From NCBI RefSeq assembly GCF_003362805.1, contig NZ_QNQT01000003.1:186001-250000 (forward strand): a stretch of 64,000 nucleotides of DNA. Direction: 5' to 3'. Position numbers and translations under genes: made by a program. Within the stretch, counting starts at the first letter, position 1, and each line of letters begins with the position of its first letter. Below are positions 49,536-58,953 of this stretch, in pieces. Below the pieces are notes generated by a model, which saw nothing but the letters and a program-made list of their open reading frames with translations, was not told the DNA's origin and did no database searches. Source of the DNA: Neobacillus piezotolerans. Its GTDB lineage: Bacteria > Bacillota > Bacilli > Bacillales > Cytobacillaceae.

Positions 49536-50081
49536 TTACTTCAACCGATACTCGCCTTCCTCCTCAACAATGGTTAGACCCGCTTTAGGCTCAAGGCGGA
49601 AGGTAAATGGCTGCTGGGCATTCCGTGTAACAATTTCCCTGAGCCGCCGCGCCTTGTCCATCTTCCTAAGAAACAAACAATGCTTAATCTCCAAATCGAA
49701 AACATGCCCATAACTCATGTAAACCCGTGTGCCGTCTCCATTCAACGGCTCGGTTTTCTCAATATGCATCAGTGACAGCCACAAACAATCATGCCGGCCA
49801 TACGCCTTCGTCGGCAAAAGGAAAATCCCGAACTGAGCATTGATCGTAAGCGGCAGCATCTTGCATCCCTTCCCAAGCAGCAACTTCGACCCGCGGATTG
49901 CACCAACCAGGCTGGATCCAAGACCAACCAACGTCGAATCAATGATTTTATGCGGGGGCTGGGCAATAAACAATTTCTTCTTCCCATCAAGTACCCAGGT
50001 CCCCTTTCTCCCATCCTCATAATACTCTTCATAAAATCCAACCGTCTTCGCATAAATCCGATACTCAGGCCAAATAACCAA
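49536..50081 (-). CDS. comK: ComK-family competence transcription factor
   Basis: A 181-residue protein resembling Bacillus ComK. Matching regions are IDSTLVGLGSSLVGAIRGSK (about residues 47-66) for the ComK GSSYAGR region, and NAQFGIFLLPTKAYGRHDCLWLSLMHIEKTE (in part; about 81-110) for the NQIFLFPT...C-W-S-HV segment. ComK activates late competence genes. The start is TTG at 50081 with GGGGGAG five bases upstream, a weak start that may keep its level low. A 29-bp palindrome lies 40 nt upstream. Convergent with the unknown cassette. Confidence 0.85.
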   Translation of the reverse strand: MVIWPEYRIYAKTVGFYEEYYEDGRKGTWVLDGKKKLFIAQPPHKIIDSTLVGLGSSLVGAIRGSKLLLGKGCKMLPLTINAQFGIFLLPTKAYGRHDCLWLSLMHIEKTEPLNGDGTRVYMSYGHVFDLEIKHCLFLRKMDKARRLREIVTRNAQQPFTFRLEPKAGLTIVEEEGEYRLK

Positions 50082-50118
50082 TCAAACTCCCCCTATTAGT
50101 TGCATTATTTTCCAAAAG

Positions 50119-50147
50119 GGGTATACTAACTAATAGTTGGTATACCC
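50119..50147. promoter_or_regulatory. Palindrome upstream of comK
   Basis: GGGTATAC (50119-50126) and GTATACCC (50140-50147) are perfect inverted arms, with inner TAAC/GTT pairing. The position fits an operator for the comK promoter. It is not a standard ComK box (AAAA-N5-TTTT), so another regulator is possible. Confidence 0.5.
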
Positions 50148-50769
50148 AACCGCATAAGCCCTCGGGACAGTCTCCCCAGACATTCTCCCGCGGGTTTTGT
50201 CTTGCCAAAACTATGTCATTTACAATTTCCCCGAATATGTAAAAGACACCATGAATCCAACGCGCTGCCCTACCGTCCAAAATGGAAAAGGAACGATCAT
50301 GCCGTTTTCTTGGTGTCTGTATGAGTGAGGGGAACCTGCCGCCTGGTGTCTGTCTTTCGGAGTCATCGAGGTTCTTCAAATCAAAGATGCTATCTGCTTC
50401 AGCATATGAGCGTGTCATTTCCTTTATGGAACAGAAGGTCAGCCGAAAAGCATCCCTCCTCCCCACCATTATTATCGGTTAAAATAAATTTCAAGTAAAT
50501 TCAATTTTTTCCTAATTCTGTGGTAAACAACTATTCGCATTACATGGGTTAATATCCTAGAAAAACCAACTATTGCCAATAACTCATGATATCTGTATAC
50601 TATTACCTTTAATCCCCAAAAAGGTCAAGCTCCCTGGCAACCCAACCACCCCAAAGCCCTTCAGTCCTATATATCTACTCTAAAAAGCACAAATAATTAT
50701 CTTTAAAGAACAAAAAGTCGATTATTACAATATTTTGTCATCTTCACAAAATGTTCAATCTATTTCGTT

Positions 50770-50796
50770 CTTTTTGGAAAAATTGGCCAACGCACC
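50770..50796 (+). repeat. Element B copy 6
   Basis: CTTTTTGGAAAAATTGGCCA followed by ACGCACC. It lies in the long gap 50148-50886 between comK and the app operon. The rest of that gap is AT-rich, with no ORF supported by a ribosome site. Confidence 0.55.
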
Positions 50797-50886
50797 CTGC
50801 CGCCACACCGCAAAAAAAGCACCTACGCCCCCGTCACAGCGTATTTGGCGCACAAACCTGACCCGCGCTTTAGACACCTTAACAGA

Positions 50887-50916
50887 AAAAGATGGTGCAT
50901 CACCGCACCATCTTTT
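50887..50916 (-). terminator. Terminator of the app operon
   Basis: The stem AAAAGATGGTGC/GCACCATCTTTT has a 6-nt loop and T-runs on both strands, directly after the appC stop. Confidence 0.85.
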
Positions 50917-50917
50917 G

Positions 50918-51838
50918 TTATCTCTTATTACTTTTCGGGTCAAGGGCATCGCGGAGCCCGTCACCAATAAAATTAATGCATAATACCGTTAAAAGAATCA
51001 ACAGACCGGGCGGTATCCATGCACTTGGGCTATTTCGTAAAATACGTAAGCTTTGTGCTTCGGAAATCATATTCCCCCATGTAGGTGTTGGCTGGGGAAT
51101 CCCAAAGCCAATAAAGCTAAGTCCTGATTCAATAATGATGTAAGTAGCCATCATTAACGTTGCATTTACCACAATCGGCCCAATGGCATTAGGGATAAAG
51201 TGCCTTAAAATGATTCTCATATCACTGGCGCCGATTGCCCTCGCTCCGAGCACAAATTCCTGTTCCCTTAAGGAAAGGAAGGTTCCCCGAATAATCCTCG
51301 TTAGATTTGGCCAAGCCGTAAGGGCAATGATTGTAACAAATATCCCGATTGTCACCCTTTCAAGTAGAGCGACAATGGTTAAACATAGAACAAGGAAAGG
51401 CAACATTAACATCATGTCTGTAAACCGCATGATGACAGCGTCTATTTTACCGCCATAGTATCCCGCAATCGAGCCTAACGTTACACCAATGATAAGAGTA
51501 AAAATCATCGCACTAAATCCAACAATAAGGGAGATTCGGCCTCCATACAATAAACGGGATAGGATATCACGGCCGGAACTATCATTCCCTAATGGATGGT
51601 CGGCGCTTGGCGGTCTTTCAATCAATAATAGATTCGATTTTGTCGGGCTATGGTCGGTTAAGAGGGGTGCTGCGGATACGGCCACTACGATTAGAAAAAG
51701 GATGATCACCCCTGCTACGGCAAGCTTATTTTTCATAAAACGCCGTAAGGCAATTTTAAAAGGGCTTTTCCCTGATTCCACTGTTTTCGGTACATCGGTC
51801 AAGGGAGTTTCCAAAGTTTCCTCAGTATTCGGTTGCAA
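50918..51838 (-). CDS. appC: Oligopeptide ABC transporter permease AppC
   Basis: A 306-residue permease with an N-terminal tail and six membrane segments. HPLGNDSSGRDILSRLLYGG (about residues 82-101) is the OppC/DppC signature, and LGARAIGASDMRIILRHFIP (about 200-219) is the EAA loop. The start TTG 51838 follows GAGGTGA; an in-frame GTG at 51847 overlaps that site. Last gene of the app operon. Confidence 0.88.
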   Translation of the reverse strand: MQPNTEETLETPLTDVPKTVESGKSPFKIALRRFMKNKLAVAGVIILFLIVVAVSAAPLLTDHSPTKSNLLLIERPPSADHPLGNDSSGRDILSRLLYGGRISLIVGFSAMIFTLIIGVTLGSIAGYYGGKIDAVIMRFTDMMLMLPFLVLCLTIVALLERVTIGIFVTIIALTAWPNLTRIIRGTFLSLREQEFVLGARAIGASDMRIILRHFIPNAIGPIVVNATLMMATYIIIESGLSFIGFGIPQPTPTWGNMISEAQSLRILRNSPSAWIPPGLLILLTVLCINFIGDGLRDALDPKSNKR

Positions 51839-51848
51839 CGTTATCACC

Positions 51849-52814
51849 TCAATCGTAGCGGATTCGTGGATCTACAATACTATAAAAAATATCGGCCAAT
51901 AAATTTCCTACTAATATTGTAAACCCAAGCAGGAGATTAATAGCCATAATAACCGGGTAATCACGGTTTCCAATTGAATTGATAAATAAAGTACCTATAC
52001 CCTGGTATTGGAACACTCCTTCGGTAATAACAGCCCCGCTTAATAAAGCACCAATTTCAAAGCCTAAAAGGGTAATGATCGGAATTAAAGCATTGCGGAG
52101 GGTATGTTTGTAAAGGACATTTTGTTCGGTCATTCCCTTTGCTCTTGCTGTTCGAATATAATCGCTTGATAAAACATCAAGCACTTCAGAACGCATAAAG
52201 CGCATATATGAAGCCGTTCCACCCAACCCAAGCGTTAATCCTGGCAAAATTAAATGGCTCAGTTTATCTTTGAATAACTCGAAGCCCTCCAAGCCAGGCT
52301 GTGAAACCGACCCATGTGAAGGAAGCCAGCCGAGTTTTATAGAAAACAGGTAAATAGCCACTAGCCCAAAGAAGAAGTTCGGAACGGCCAGGCCAAAAAA
52401 TCCAAAGGTAGTCGCGGCATAGTCAAATGGCGAATATGGATTTCGCGCAGAATATATGCCAATCGGTATTGAAACAATAATTGTAATAAAAAGAGTAAAA
52501 ATACCGAGGTAAAACGTATTTGCGAGCCGATCGCCAATCAATGCCGATACATCACGCCCTCTATAAATAAACGACTCTCCAAAATCCCCCTGAACGACGT
52601 TTGTCAACCAATGGAAATATTGAACCGGTACCGGATCATTTAACCCCAAAGCTTCCCTTTGCCTTTCAAACACTTCCGGGTCGATGTCAGGATTCATTAA
52701 CCTGCCTGTAAGAGGATCACCTGGCGCGGCCTTAATTAGTCCAAATACAATAATGGTCAGGGCGATGAGCATCGGGATAAATATAAGAATTCGTCGAATG
52801 ATATATTTGTACAC
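51849..52814 (-). CDS. appB: Oligopeptide ABC transporter permease AppB
   Basis: A 321-residue permease with six membrane segments. The N-terminal FGLIKAAPGDPLTG and the EAA region RTARAKGMTEQNVLYKHTLRNA (in part, about residues 228-247) are family marks. The start is GTG at 52814 with GGAGGGGG upstream. It lies between appA and appC; the terminator hairpin at 52927 separates it from appA and probably reduces its expression. Confidence 0.9.
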   Translation of the reverse strand: MYKYIIRRILIFIPMLIALTIIVFGLIKAAPGDPLTGRLMNPDIDPEVFERQREALGLNDPVPVQYFHWLTNVVQGDFGESFIYRGRDVSALIGDRLANTFYLGIFTLFITIIVSIPIGIYSARNPYSPFDYAATTFGFFGLAVPNFFFGLVAIYLFSIKLGWLPSHGSVSQPGLEGFELFKDKLSHLILPGLTLGLGGTASYMRFMRSEVLDVLSSDYIRTARAKGMTEQNVLYKHTLRNALIPIITLLGFEIGALLSGAVITEGVFQYQGIGTLFINSIGNRDYPVIMAINLLLGFTILVGNLLADIFYSIVDPRIRYD

Positions 52815-52926
52815 TATTCCCCCTCCATTCTATTGGGTATTGCATTAGAATAGTTCAGCTACGGCGTACTTCATGAAAGAGTATGTCCATACATCCTCGT
52901 CCGCGCTTCCACTTATTGAAAAGAAA

Positions 52927-52951
52927 AGCGTTCGGCGTTAGCCCGAACGCT
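52927..52951 (-). terminator. Partial terminator between appA and appB
   Basis: The stem AGCGTTCGG/CCGAACGCT is followed on the minus strand by TTTTCTTTTC, 16 nt past the appA stop. In a binding-protein operon it likely raises appA mRNA over the permease genes. Confidence 0.75.
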
Positions 52952-52967
52952 CTTCCTGTCAATCTAC

Positions 52968-54713
52968 TTACTCTGTTACATACCATAAATGAGGATCATT
53001 TATGAATGTAGATGGCAATACACTGATGCCTTGCAGGCGCTTATTATGTGCCCAGATGCTATTTTGTGCATACAGGAGGAGAGACGGCATATCTTCTCCG
53101 AATAATACTTGCCAGTCACTGTATACTTTCTTCCTGTAATCCTGCTCAAACGCATCAGGTGGCTTAACCGCTTCTTTTAATAACTTATCGGAATCCGGAT
53201 TGATCCAGCGCTGATAGTTGTATCCGGAAGTTGAAGCCCACAAACCGCTCGGATCCGGATCCGTACTGCTCAAGCTCCAGCCCATCAGGTAAAGATCCCA
53301 GTCCTGGCTATTATTTTCAAGGTCCTCAAAGTAAGCTGCTGTTTCCTTAGGCTGGCGGAGCTCGATATCGATACCAACTTCCTCAAGGAACTCAACAATA
53401 ATCGGGGCAGACCGCTCACGAATTTGGTTGCCGGTTGGGTAGTTCATATTAAGGACCCATTTATTCCCTTGTGGATCTTCACGGAAGCCATCTCCGTCCT
53501 TATCCACATATCCTGCTTCATCAAGTAACTCTTTCGCTTTTTCGGGATCGAATTTATATTGGTTTGGCGTTTCTCCGTCATAAGCCCAGAACTGTGTGGC
53601 GATTGGTGAATTTTGCACAGAACCGCGCCCGTAAAGCAAACCATCGATGATACCTTGGCGATCAACAGCGTAAGCAATTGCTTGGCGCACTTTCTGATTT
53701 GACAGCTTCTTATTTTCAGTCCATTTTGAAGGATCTACTGCAGTATCACCCTTCGCGCGGTGGTTCATCATCATTCCCATAATTTGATATCCAAAATCCG
53801 GCTGTTCAATCAATTTTACATGTTCCATATCAGCTACTGTTTCATAGTCGGCTGGCTGTACTCCGTTCGGATCGGCTACAAAATCAATTTCACCTTTTTC
53901 CAGTAATCCCAAGATAACCGCTTGGTCAACAATTTTCCAAACGACACGATCTAGTTTAGGCTCCCCTTTCCAGTAGTCAGCATGCTTTGAAAGTACATAT
54001 TGCTCCCCTTCAACCATTTCGGTAAATTTGAATGGACCGGTGCCAACAACCTCATTTGGATTACGTGAGGCTGGAGCTTGTGGAATGTCCGCAATTGGGA
54101 TATCTTTGAAAACGTGCTCAGGAATAATTGGAAAAGCTGCATCCGGAAGGGCCATCACGTTCGGCTGGGCAAATTTAAATGTTACAGTATGTTCATCACC
54201 TGCCACCACACCTTGGAATTCCTGGGTTTTACCCGTCGAGAATTCCTCGTAGCCCAATAATCTTTCAACGTAGTTTACACGCACGCCACCTGCTTCTACG
54301 TAGCCAGGGCTGGCAAGTGTCTTATACGTGAACACGACGTCATTAGCCGTGAATGGTTCACCATCGTGCCACTTTACCCCTTCTTCCAACTTAAATGTAA
54401 CTTCCGTCTGATCATCGTTGAATTCCCACTCTTTTGCCAGGTTTGGAATGAATCCAAGATTTTCATCTTGAGAAAGCAAACCTTCATGTGTAAAGGAAAG
54501 GATATTACTTTCATACGCTTCTGTGTAGAAAATAGGGTTAAATAAACCGGTAGGCGCGGTATCCATAACTCCAGTAATCGTCCCGCCTTTTTTCGGTTCG
54601 CCCTTTGACTTGTCATCATCACCAGATGCGGGCTTTTTCCCTGAACAAGCGGCAAGGACTCCCAACACAAGTACAAAACTTAGCAAAAGCAGCCAACTTT
54701 TCCTCCTCTTCAA
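52968..54713 (-). CDS. appA: Oligopeptide ABC transporter substrate-binding lipoprotein AppA
   Basis: A 581-residue lipoprotein of the SBP_bac_5 family. The start is TTG 54713 (AAAGGGGTGG upstream) giving MKRRKSWLLLLSFVLVLG and the lipobox VLAAC. Family parts include LAKEWEFNDDQTEVTFKLEE (about 91-110), GVKWHDGEPFTANDVVFTYK and VRQAIAYAVDRQGIIDGLLYG. It binds peptides outside the membrane. It is the third gene in the order appD-appF-appA-appB-appC known from the B. subtilis app operon. Confidence 0.88.
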   Translation of the reverse strand: MKRRKSWLLLLSFVLVLGVLAACSGKKPASGDDDKSKGEPKKGGTITGVMDTAPTGLFNPIFYTEAYESNILSFTHEGLLSQDENLGFIPNLAKEWEFNDDQTEVTFKLEEGVKWHDGEPFTANDVVFTYKTLASPGYVEAGGVRVNYVERLLGYEEFSTGKTQEFQGVVAGDEHTVTFKFAQPNVMALPDAAFPIIPEHVFKDIPIADIPQAPASRNPNEVVGTGPFKFTEMVEGEQYVLSKHADYWKGEPKLDRVVWKIVDQAVILGLLEKGEIDFVADPNGVQPADYETVADMEHVKLIEQPDFGYQIMGMMMNHRAKGDTAVDPSKWTENKKLSNQKVRQAIAYAVDRQGIIDGLLYGRGSVQNSPIATQFWAYDGETPNQYKFDPEKAKELLDEAGYVDKDGDGFREDPQGNKWVLNMNYPTGNQIRERSAPIIVEFLEEVGIDIELRQPKETAAYFEDLENNSQDWDLYLMGWSLSSTDPDPSGLWASTSGYNYQRWINPDSDKLLKEAVKPPDAFEQDYRKKVYSDWQVLFGEDMPSLLLYAQNSIWAHNKRLQGISVLPSTFINDPHLWYVTE

Positions 54714-54818
54714 TCCAACCACCCCTTTATTTTTTTAAAAACCTGATCAAACGGAAGCACGATTAGGAGCACCACCCCCTATAAGGAACCGCACTATTCA
54801 AAACACGATTCCATATAC

Positions 54819-55820
54819 TTATTCGTACAAATGGCAGGCCACATAATGCCCATTTCCAACCTCGGTTAACTCCGGACGAACCAGTTCACAACGTTCATGT
54901 GCTTTCGGGCATCTGGTCCGGAATGAACAGCCGGAAGGCGGATTGGAGGGGCTTGGCAAGTCTCCCTTTAAAATTATTTTTTGTCTTTTATGCCGGACAT
55001 CTGTAGACGGAACGGAAGATAATAATGCTTGTGTATAAGGATGGAGCGGCTTTTCATAGATGGATTTCTTAGGAGCAATTTCAGCTATACGGCCTAAATA
55101 CATAACAGCAACCCTGTCACTAATATGCTTTACGACACTTAAATCATGGGCAATAAACAAGTAGGTTAAATTAAATTCATCCTGCAGGTCGGCCATTAAA
55201 TTCAACACCTGCGCCTGGATGGAAACATCTAGCGCCGAAACCGGCTCGTCGCAAATAACAAATTTCGGATTAAGGGACAATGCCCGTGCAATGCTTATCC
55301 TCTGGCGCTGGCCGCCTGAAAACTCATGCGGATATTTTAAGCGGTCATCCGGGCGTAAACCGACTTTTTCTAAAAGATCGATCGCTTTGTCCCGCCGTTC
55401 GGCCCTTGATAATTTTGTTTGGACGACTAACGGCTCTTCAATTAGTTCTTGGACACTCATTTTAGAATTTAAAGATGCGTAGGGATCCTGGAAAACGATT
55501 TGCATATCACGGCGGATTGGGCGAAGCTGTCTATTTCCCAGCGTTGATATATCCTGATTTTCAAAAAGGATTTCCCCTTCTGTCGGAGCAAGCAGCCTTA
55601 AAAGAACTCGGCCTAAGGTTGACTTCCCTGAGCCGGACTCTCCAACTACCCCAAGCGTTTCACCTCGCAGGACATTCAAGGAAACATCATCCACGGCCTT
55701 TACATATCCTACTGTTTTTCTTAAAATGCCGCCCTTAATCGGAAAGTACTTTTTTATATTTTTGGCTTGCAATATATAATCCTGGCCAATCTTTGTTTCT
55801 GCCTTCTCAATCACAGACAC
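54819..55820 (-). CDS. appF: Oligopeptide ABC transporter ATPase AppF
   Basis: A 333-residue ATPase. Walker [10 protein letters not shown] (about residues 61-69), signature [15 protein letters not shown] (about 170), Walker [12 protein letters not shown] (about 192), switch His in FIAHDLSVV, and a C-terminal zinc-type [14 protein letters not shown] typical of OppF. The start GTG 55820 lies eight bases after AGGAGG, which overlaps the appD stop. With AppD it drives peptide import. Confidence 0.92.
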   Translation of the reverse strand: MSVIEKAETKIGQDYILQAKNIKKYFPIKGGILRKTVGYVKAVDDVSLNVLRGETLGVVGESGSGKSTLGRVLLRLLAPTEGEILFENQDISTLGNRQLRPIRRDMQIVFQDPYASLNSKMSVQELIEEPLVVQTKLSRAERRDKAIDLLEKVGLRPDDRLKYPHEFSGGQRQRISIARALSLNPKFVICDEPVSALDVSIQAQVLNLMADLQDEFNLTYLFIAHDLSVVKHISDRVAVMYLGRIAEIAPKKSIYEKPLHPYTQALLSSVPSTDVRHKRQKIILKGDLPSPSNPPSGCSFRTRCPKAHERCELVRPELTEVGNGHYVACHLYE

Positions 55821-55833
55821 CGCTTCAGCCTCC

Positions 55834-56805
55834 TTATTCGTACAAATAGCAGCGGACGTTATGTCCAAGTTCCACACTTACTAACTCGGGATTCCGTTCC
55901 CTGCATTTTGGCATTGTATGCGGACACCGGTCAGCAAATCGGCACCCAACTGGAAAACTGTGCGCGGGAGGAACGGTCCCTCTGATCGCCCCAAGCCGCT
56001 CAACCTCTTTTTCAAGGCTTGGCAAGCTATCCAGCAATCCAACCGTGTAAGGATGTTTTGGCTTTAAAAAGAGCTCATCAACTGTTGTTTCCTCGACAAT
56101 CTGTCCTCCATACATGACCATGACGCGATCGGCATACTCTGCTACAACCCCTAGATCATGCGTAATCAGCAATACAGACATATTGAATTTCCGTTTCATT
56201 TCATCCAAAAGATCGAGGATTTGCGCTTGGATTGTCACATCAAGAGCCGTAGTTGGTTCATCCGCAATGAGTAATTTCGGGTCGCATGAGATAGCTATGG
56301 CAATCATCGCCCTTTGCCTCATCCCTCCGGATAACTGGTGCGGGTATTCGTCCATCGTTTCTTCAGCCCTCGGGAATCCAACGATTTTTAGAAGCTCCAC
56401 AGCCTTTATGTATGCCTGCCGCTTCGATATTTTTTTATGTTTCATGATCGTTTCCATGATTTGATTGCCAATTGTAAATACCGGATTCAGCGCTGTCATA
56501 GGTTCCTGGAAAATCATCCCGATCTCCCTTCCGCGAACCGTTGCCATTTGTTTATCTGAAAGCTGAACCAAATCCTTACCTGAAAAATGGATTATTCCAT
56601 CTTCAATCTTTCCCGGTTTTCCTATTAGCTTCATAATCGATAAAGAGGTGATGCTTTTTCCACTCCCAGACTCCCCAACTAGAGCAACTGTTTCTCCTGG
56701 CGCGATGAAAAAATCAACCCCATCTACTGCTTTTGCTATCCTCTTGTCTTCTAAATAAAAATAAGTCTTTAGATTTTTCACCTCTAATAATGCATTTTCA
56801 GCCAT
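55834..56805 (-). CDS. appD: Oligopeptide ABC transporter ATPase AppD
   Basis: A 323-residue ATPase from ATG 56805 (GGGGTGA upstream). Walker A GESGSGKS (about residues 38-45), signature LSGGMRQRAMIAIAI (about 152), Walker B LLIADEPTTALD (about 172), and C-terminal CRFADRCPHTMPKC. First gene of the app operon. The 416-nt AT-rich gap 56806-57221 upstream is the probable promoter region. Confidence 0.92.
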   Translation of the reverse strand: MAENALLEVKNLKTYFYLEDKRIAKAVDGVDFFIAPGETVALVGESGSGKSITSLSIMKLIGKPGKIEDGIIHFSGKDLVQLSDKQMATVRGREIGMIFQEPMTALNPVFTIGNQIMETIMKHKKISKRQAYIKAVELLKIVGFPRAEETMDEYPHQLSGGMRQRAMIAIAISCDPKLLIADEPTTALDVTIQAQILDLLDEMKRKFNMSVLLITHDLGVVAEYADRVMVMYGGQIVEETTVDELFLKPKHPYTVGLLDSLPSLEKEVERLGAIRGTVPPAHSFPVGCRFADRCPHTMPKCRERNPELVSVELGHNVRCYLYE

Positions 56806-57190
56806 TCGCTTCACCCCGACTTTAGTTAAGTAATAGTTAGGTACCCTCAGAAAAAAGAGCCCTCCTGCCTGATATACCTAATAAATTTTCAAAAAAAGAG
56901 TCGTTGTATTTAATTGCAATAATAAATACGCACAATTTTCTGAATAATAAATTATCATAATTGTATTACTAAATTATCACAAAATAAACAATTTTACGAA
57001 TTTTGTGTTAAAATTTCATTAAATTTTTTTGTCATCTGGACTATTTTCCTCGTGGATATTCATCTATGGAGCAACTTAAAACCACACATATTTGGCTCGT
57101 TTTTACCTAAAAATCGCTGAATTGCGAGTCCTCCAACCTCCCCCTCAAATCGCCATACAAAAGAATTTATCGGCTCCATAAAACGCAAAA

Positions 57191-57216
57191 AAGGAAGCAG
57201 GGTTCCCTGCCTCCTT
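57191..57216 (-). terminator. Terminator of the opu operon
   Basis: The stem AAGGAAGCAGGG/CCCTGCCTCCTT has two mismatches and a T-run on the minus strand, just past the opuABC stop. Confidence 0.8.
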
Positions 57217-57221
57217 CTTTG

Positions 57222-58949
57222 CTATTTCAAATCCTCAATCGAATCAATATCAACATATTCCGGAACGACCAAACCATTTTTTGTTCCTTTAAGGTTTAAC
57301 CCAAGGTCAACAACGTCGTCCTTGTAGGTATTATAGTATTCCTTATGGGTGCTTGGCAGCCAGGCTGCGACCATCGCATCGGAACTGCCATTGGCTACCC
57401 CGGCAAACATTGGACCGACTTCGACTTGGCTAAGCCTTACGCTGTAGCCATTCTGTTCGAGCACCTTGCCGATGACATTCGTGCTGGCGATTTCTGTATC
57501 CCAAGCCACATAGACAAGGTTGATTTTTTCGCCATTGCCTTTCTGTGCCCCATTTGTCCACTCCGCTACTTTATCCGGATTTTCAGCGATCCATTTTTCG
57601 GCTGCTTCTTCAGGACCCATTCCTTCTTCGATAGAAACCATGACTGCTTCCATATCGCTCGTTTCCCAGGAAAATTGATCCAGGATTTTATAGGCGCCCG
57701 GAGCGTCCTGCTCGAGGCCTTTTCTAACGATTGTATGGATTCCTTCAGATCCACCGAATACGCCTTTCGGGTCATCCAGATATTTTAAGTCAAACTTTGA
57801 AAACATCCAATGCGGTGACCAGCCTGTAATAATAATCGGCTTCTTATTCTTATATGCTTTCTGCAATTCAGCAACCATTGCAGCCGATGAACCTTCAACA
57901 ACTTTCCAATTGTCCAGTTTATATTCATTAACCGCATTGCTCGCCTGCGCCATGATGCCAGCCCCCGGTTCAATCCCGGTAATTTTATAATTGGTTTGGG
58001 CGCCGATCCCATTCGCATTCCCTGGCGCCGCCTCTTCCTTGGTAAAAGCTTGCACAAGCAAAGTGCCAACAACCAGCAAGGCTACTAGCGCAGCAACGTA
58101 TCTTCCCTTCACGATATGCCCGTATGCCGGCTTGCGCAGATTTTGCGTGAACCGGTCAAGGATAATTGCGATAAAAACAATTGATAATCCAGCCTCGAAC
58201 CCTTGCCCTACGTTAATTTGGCTGACAGCACGGTATACATCCGCGCCAAGGCCCGGTGCCCCAACCAACGAAGCCGTAACAACCATCGACAAAGCGAGCA
58301 TTATGCTTTGGTTAACGCCGGCCAACATCGTCGGTGTGGCCAATGGGAGCTGGACTTTCAGCAATTTTTGGCTCCTTGATGAACCAAACGCATCCGATGC
58401 TTCAATCAGATCCCTCGGCACTTCCTGAATCCCAAGGTTTGTCATCCGGATCGTTGGCGCAATCGCGAAAATAAACGACGCGATAATGCCCGGCACGACC
58501 CCGATTCCAAAAAACAAGATCGAAGGAATCAAATAAACGAACGCCGGCATTGTTTGCATGAAATCCAAAACAGGCGTAACGATCCTTTGCACAGTTTTAC
58601 TTTGGGCGCACCATATTCCAATCGGGATACCGATCAGGATTGTCAGAAATCCCGACACCAACACAATCGCAAGTGTCTGGATCGCTGAATCCCAGTACCC
58701 GAGATTATCAATCAGAAGCAAACTCACCAATGTAAAAATTCCTAACGGCCATCTGCTCGTATAGGCGACTAAAAGCGCCAATACAAGGATGACCACGATT
58801 GGTGGTCCAGCGCTCAATACCCCAACGATAAAATCCAATAACCCATCGATTGTAGCCGTAATGAATGTAAACAAACCCGCAAACGCTACAGTAATCCATT
58901 CAACTAGTGAATCGATCCATTTTCCAAGGGGAATTTTCGGCATATTCAT
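57222..58949 (-). CDS. opuABC: Glycine betaine ABC transporter permease/binding-domain fusion (OpuAB-OpuAC)
   Basis: A 575-residue fusion. Residues about 1-285 form the permease with about six to seven helices (LDFMQTMPAFVYLIPSILFF; LIEASDAFGSSRSQKLLKVQ is the EAA-type loop). From about 320 on is the substrate-binding domain, but its two halves are in reversed order compared with B. subtilis OpuAC. The half with KITGIEPGAGIMAQASNAVN and WSPHWMFSKFDLKYL comes first, and the half with VYVAWDTEIASTNVIGKVLE and AAWLPSTHKEYY comes last. It imports compatible solutes. ATG 58949 has GGAGGGGG upstream. Confidence 0.88.
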   Translation of the reverse strand: MNMPKIPLGKWIDSLVEWITVAFAGLFTFITATIDGLLDFIVGVLSAGPPIVVILVLALLVAYTSRWPLGIFTLVSLLLIDNLGYWDSAIQTLAIVLVSGFLTILIGIPIGIWCAQSKTVQRIVTPVLDFMQTMPAFVYLIPSILFFGIGVVPGIIASFIFAIAPTIRMTNLGIQEVPRDLIEASDAFGSSRSQKLLKVQLPLATPTMLAGVNQSIMLALSMVVTASLVGAPGLGADVYRAVSQINVGQGFEAGLSIVFIAIILDRFTQNLRKPAYGHIVKGRYVAALVALLVVGTLLVQAFTKEEAAPGNANGIGAQTNYKITGIEPGAGIMAQASNAVNEYKLDNWKVVEGSSAAMVAELQKAYKNKKPIIITGWSPHWMFSKFDLKYLDDPKGVFGGSEGIHTIVRKGLEQDAPGAYKILDQFSWETSDMEAVMVSIEEGMGPEEAAEKWIAENPDKVAEWTNGAQKGNGEKINLVYVAWDTEIASTNVIGKVLEQNGYSVRLSQVEVGPMFAGVANGSSDAMVAAWLPSTHKEYYNTYKDDVVDLGLNLKGTKNGLVVPEYVDIDSIEDLK

Positions 58950-58953
58950 GTGG

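Noticed and set aside
50065-50469. 134-codon open frame upstream of comK on the minus strand
   Set aside because: It overlaps the comK start in another frame, spans the palindrome, and shows no family or good ribosome site.
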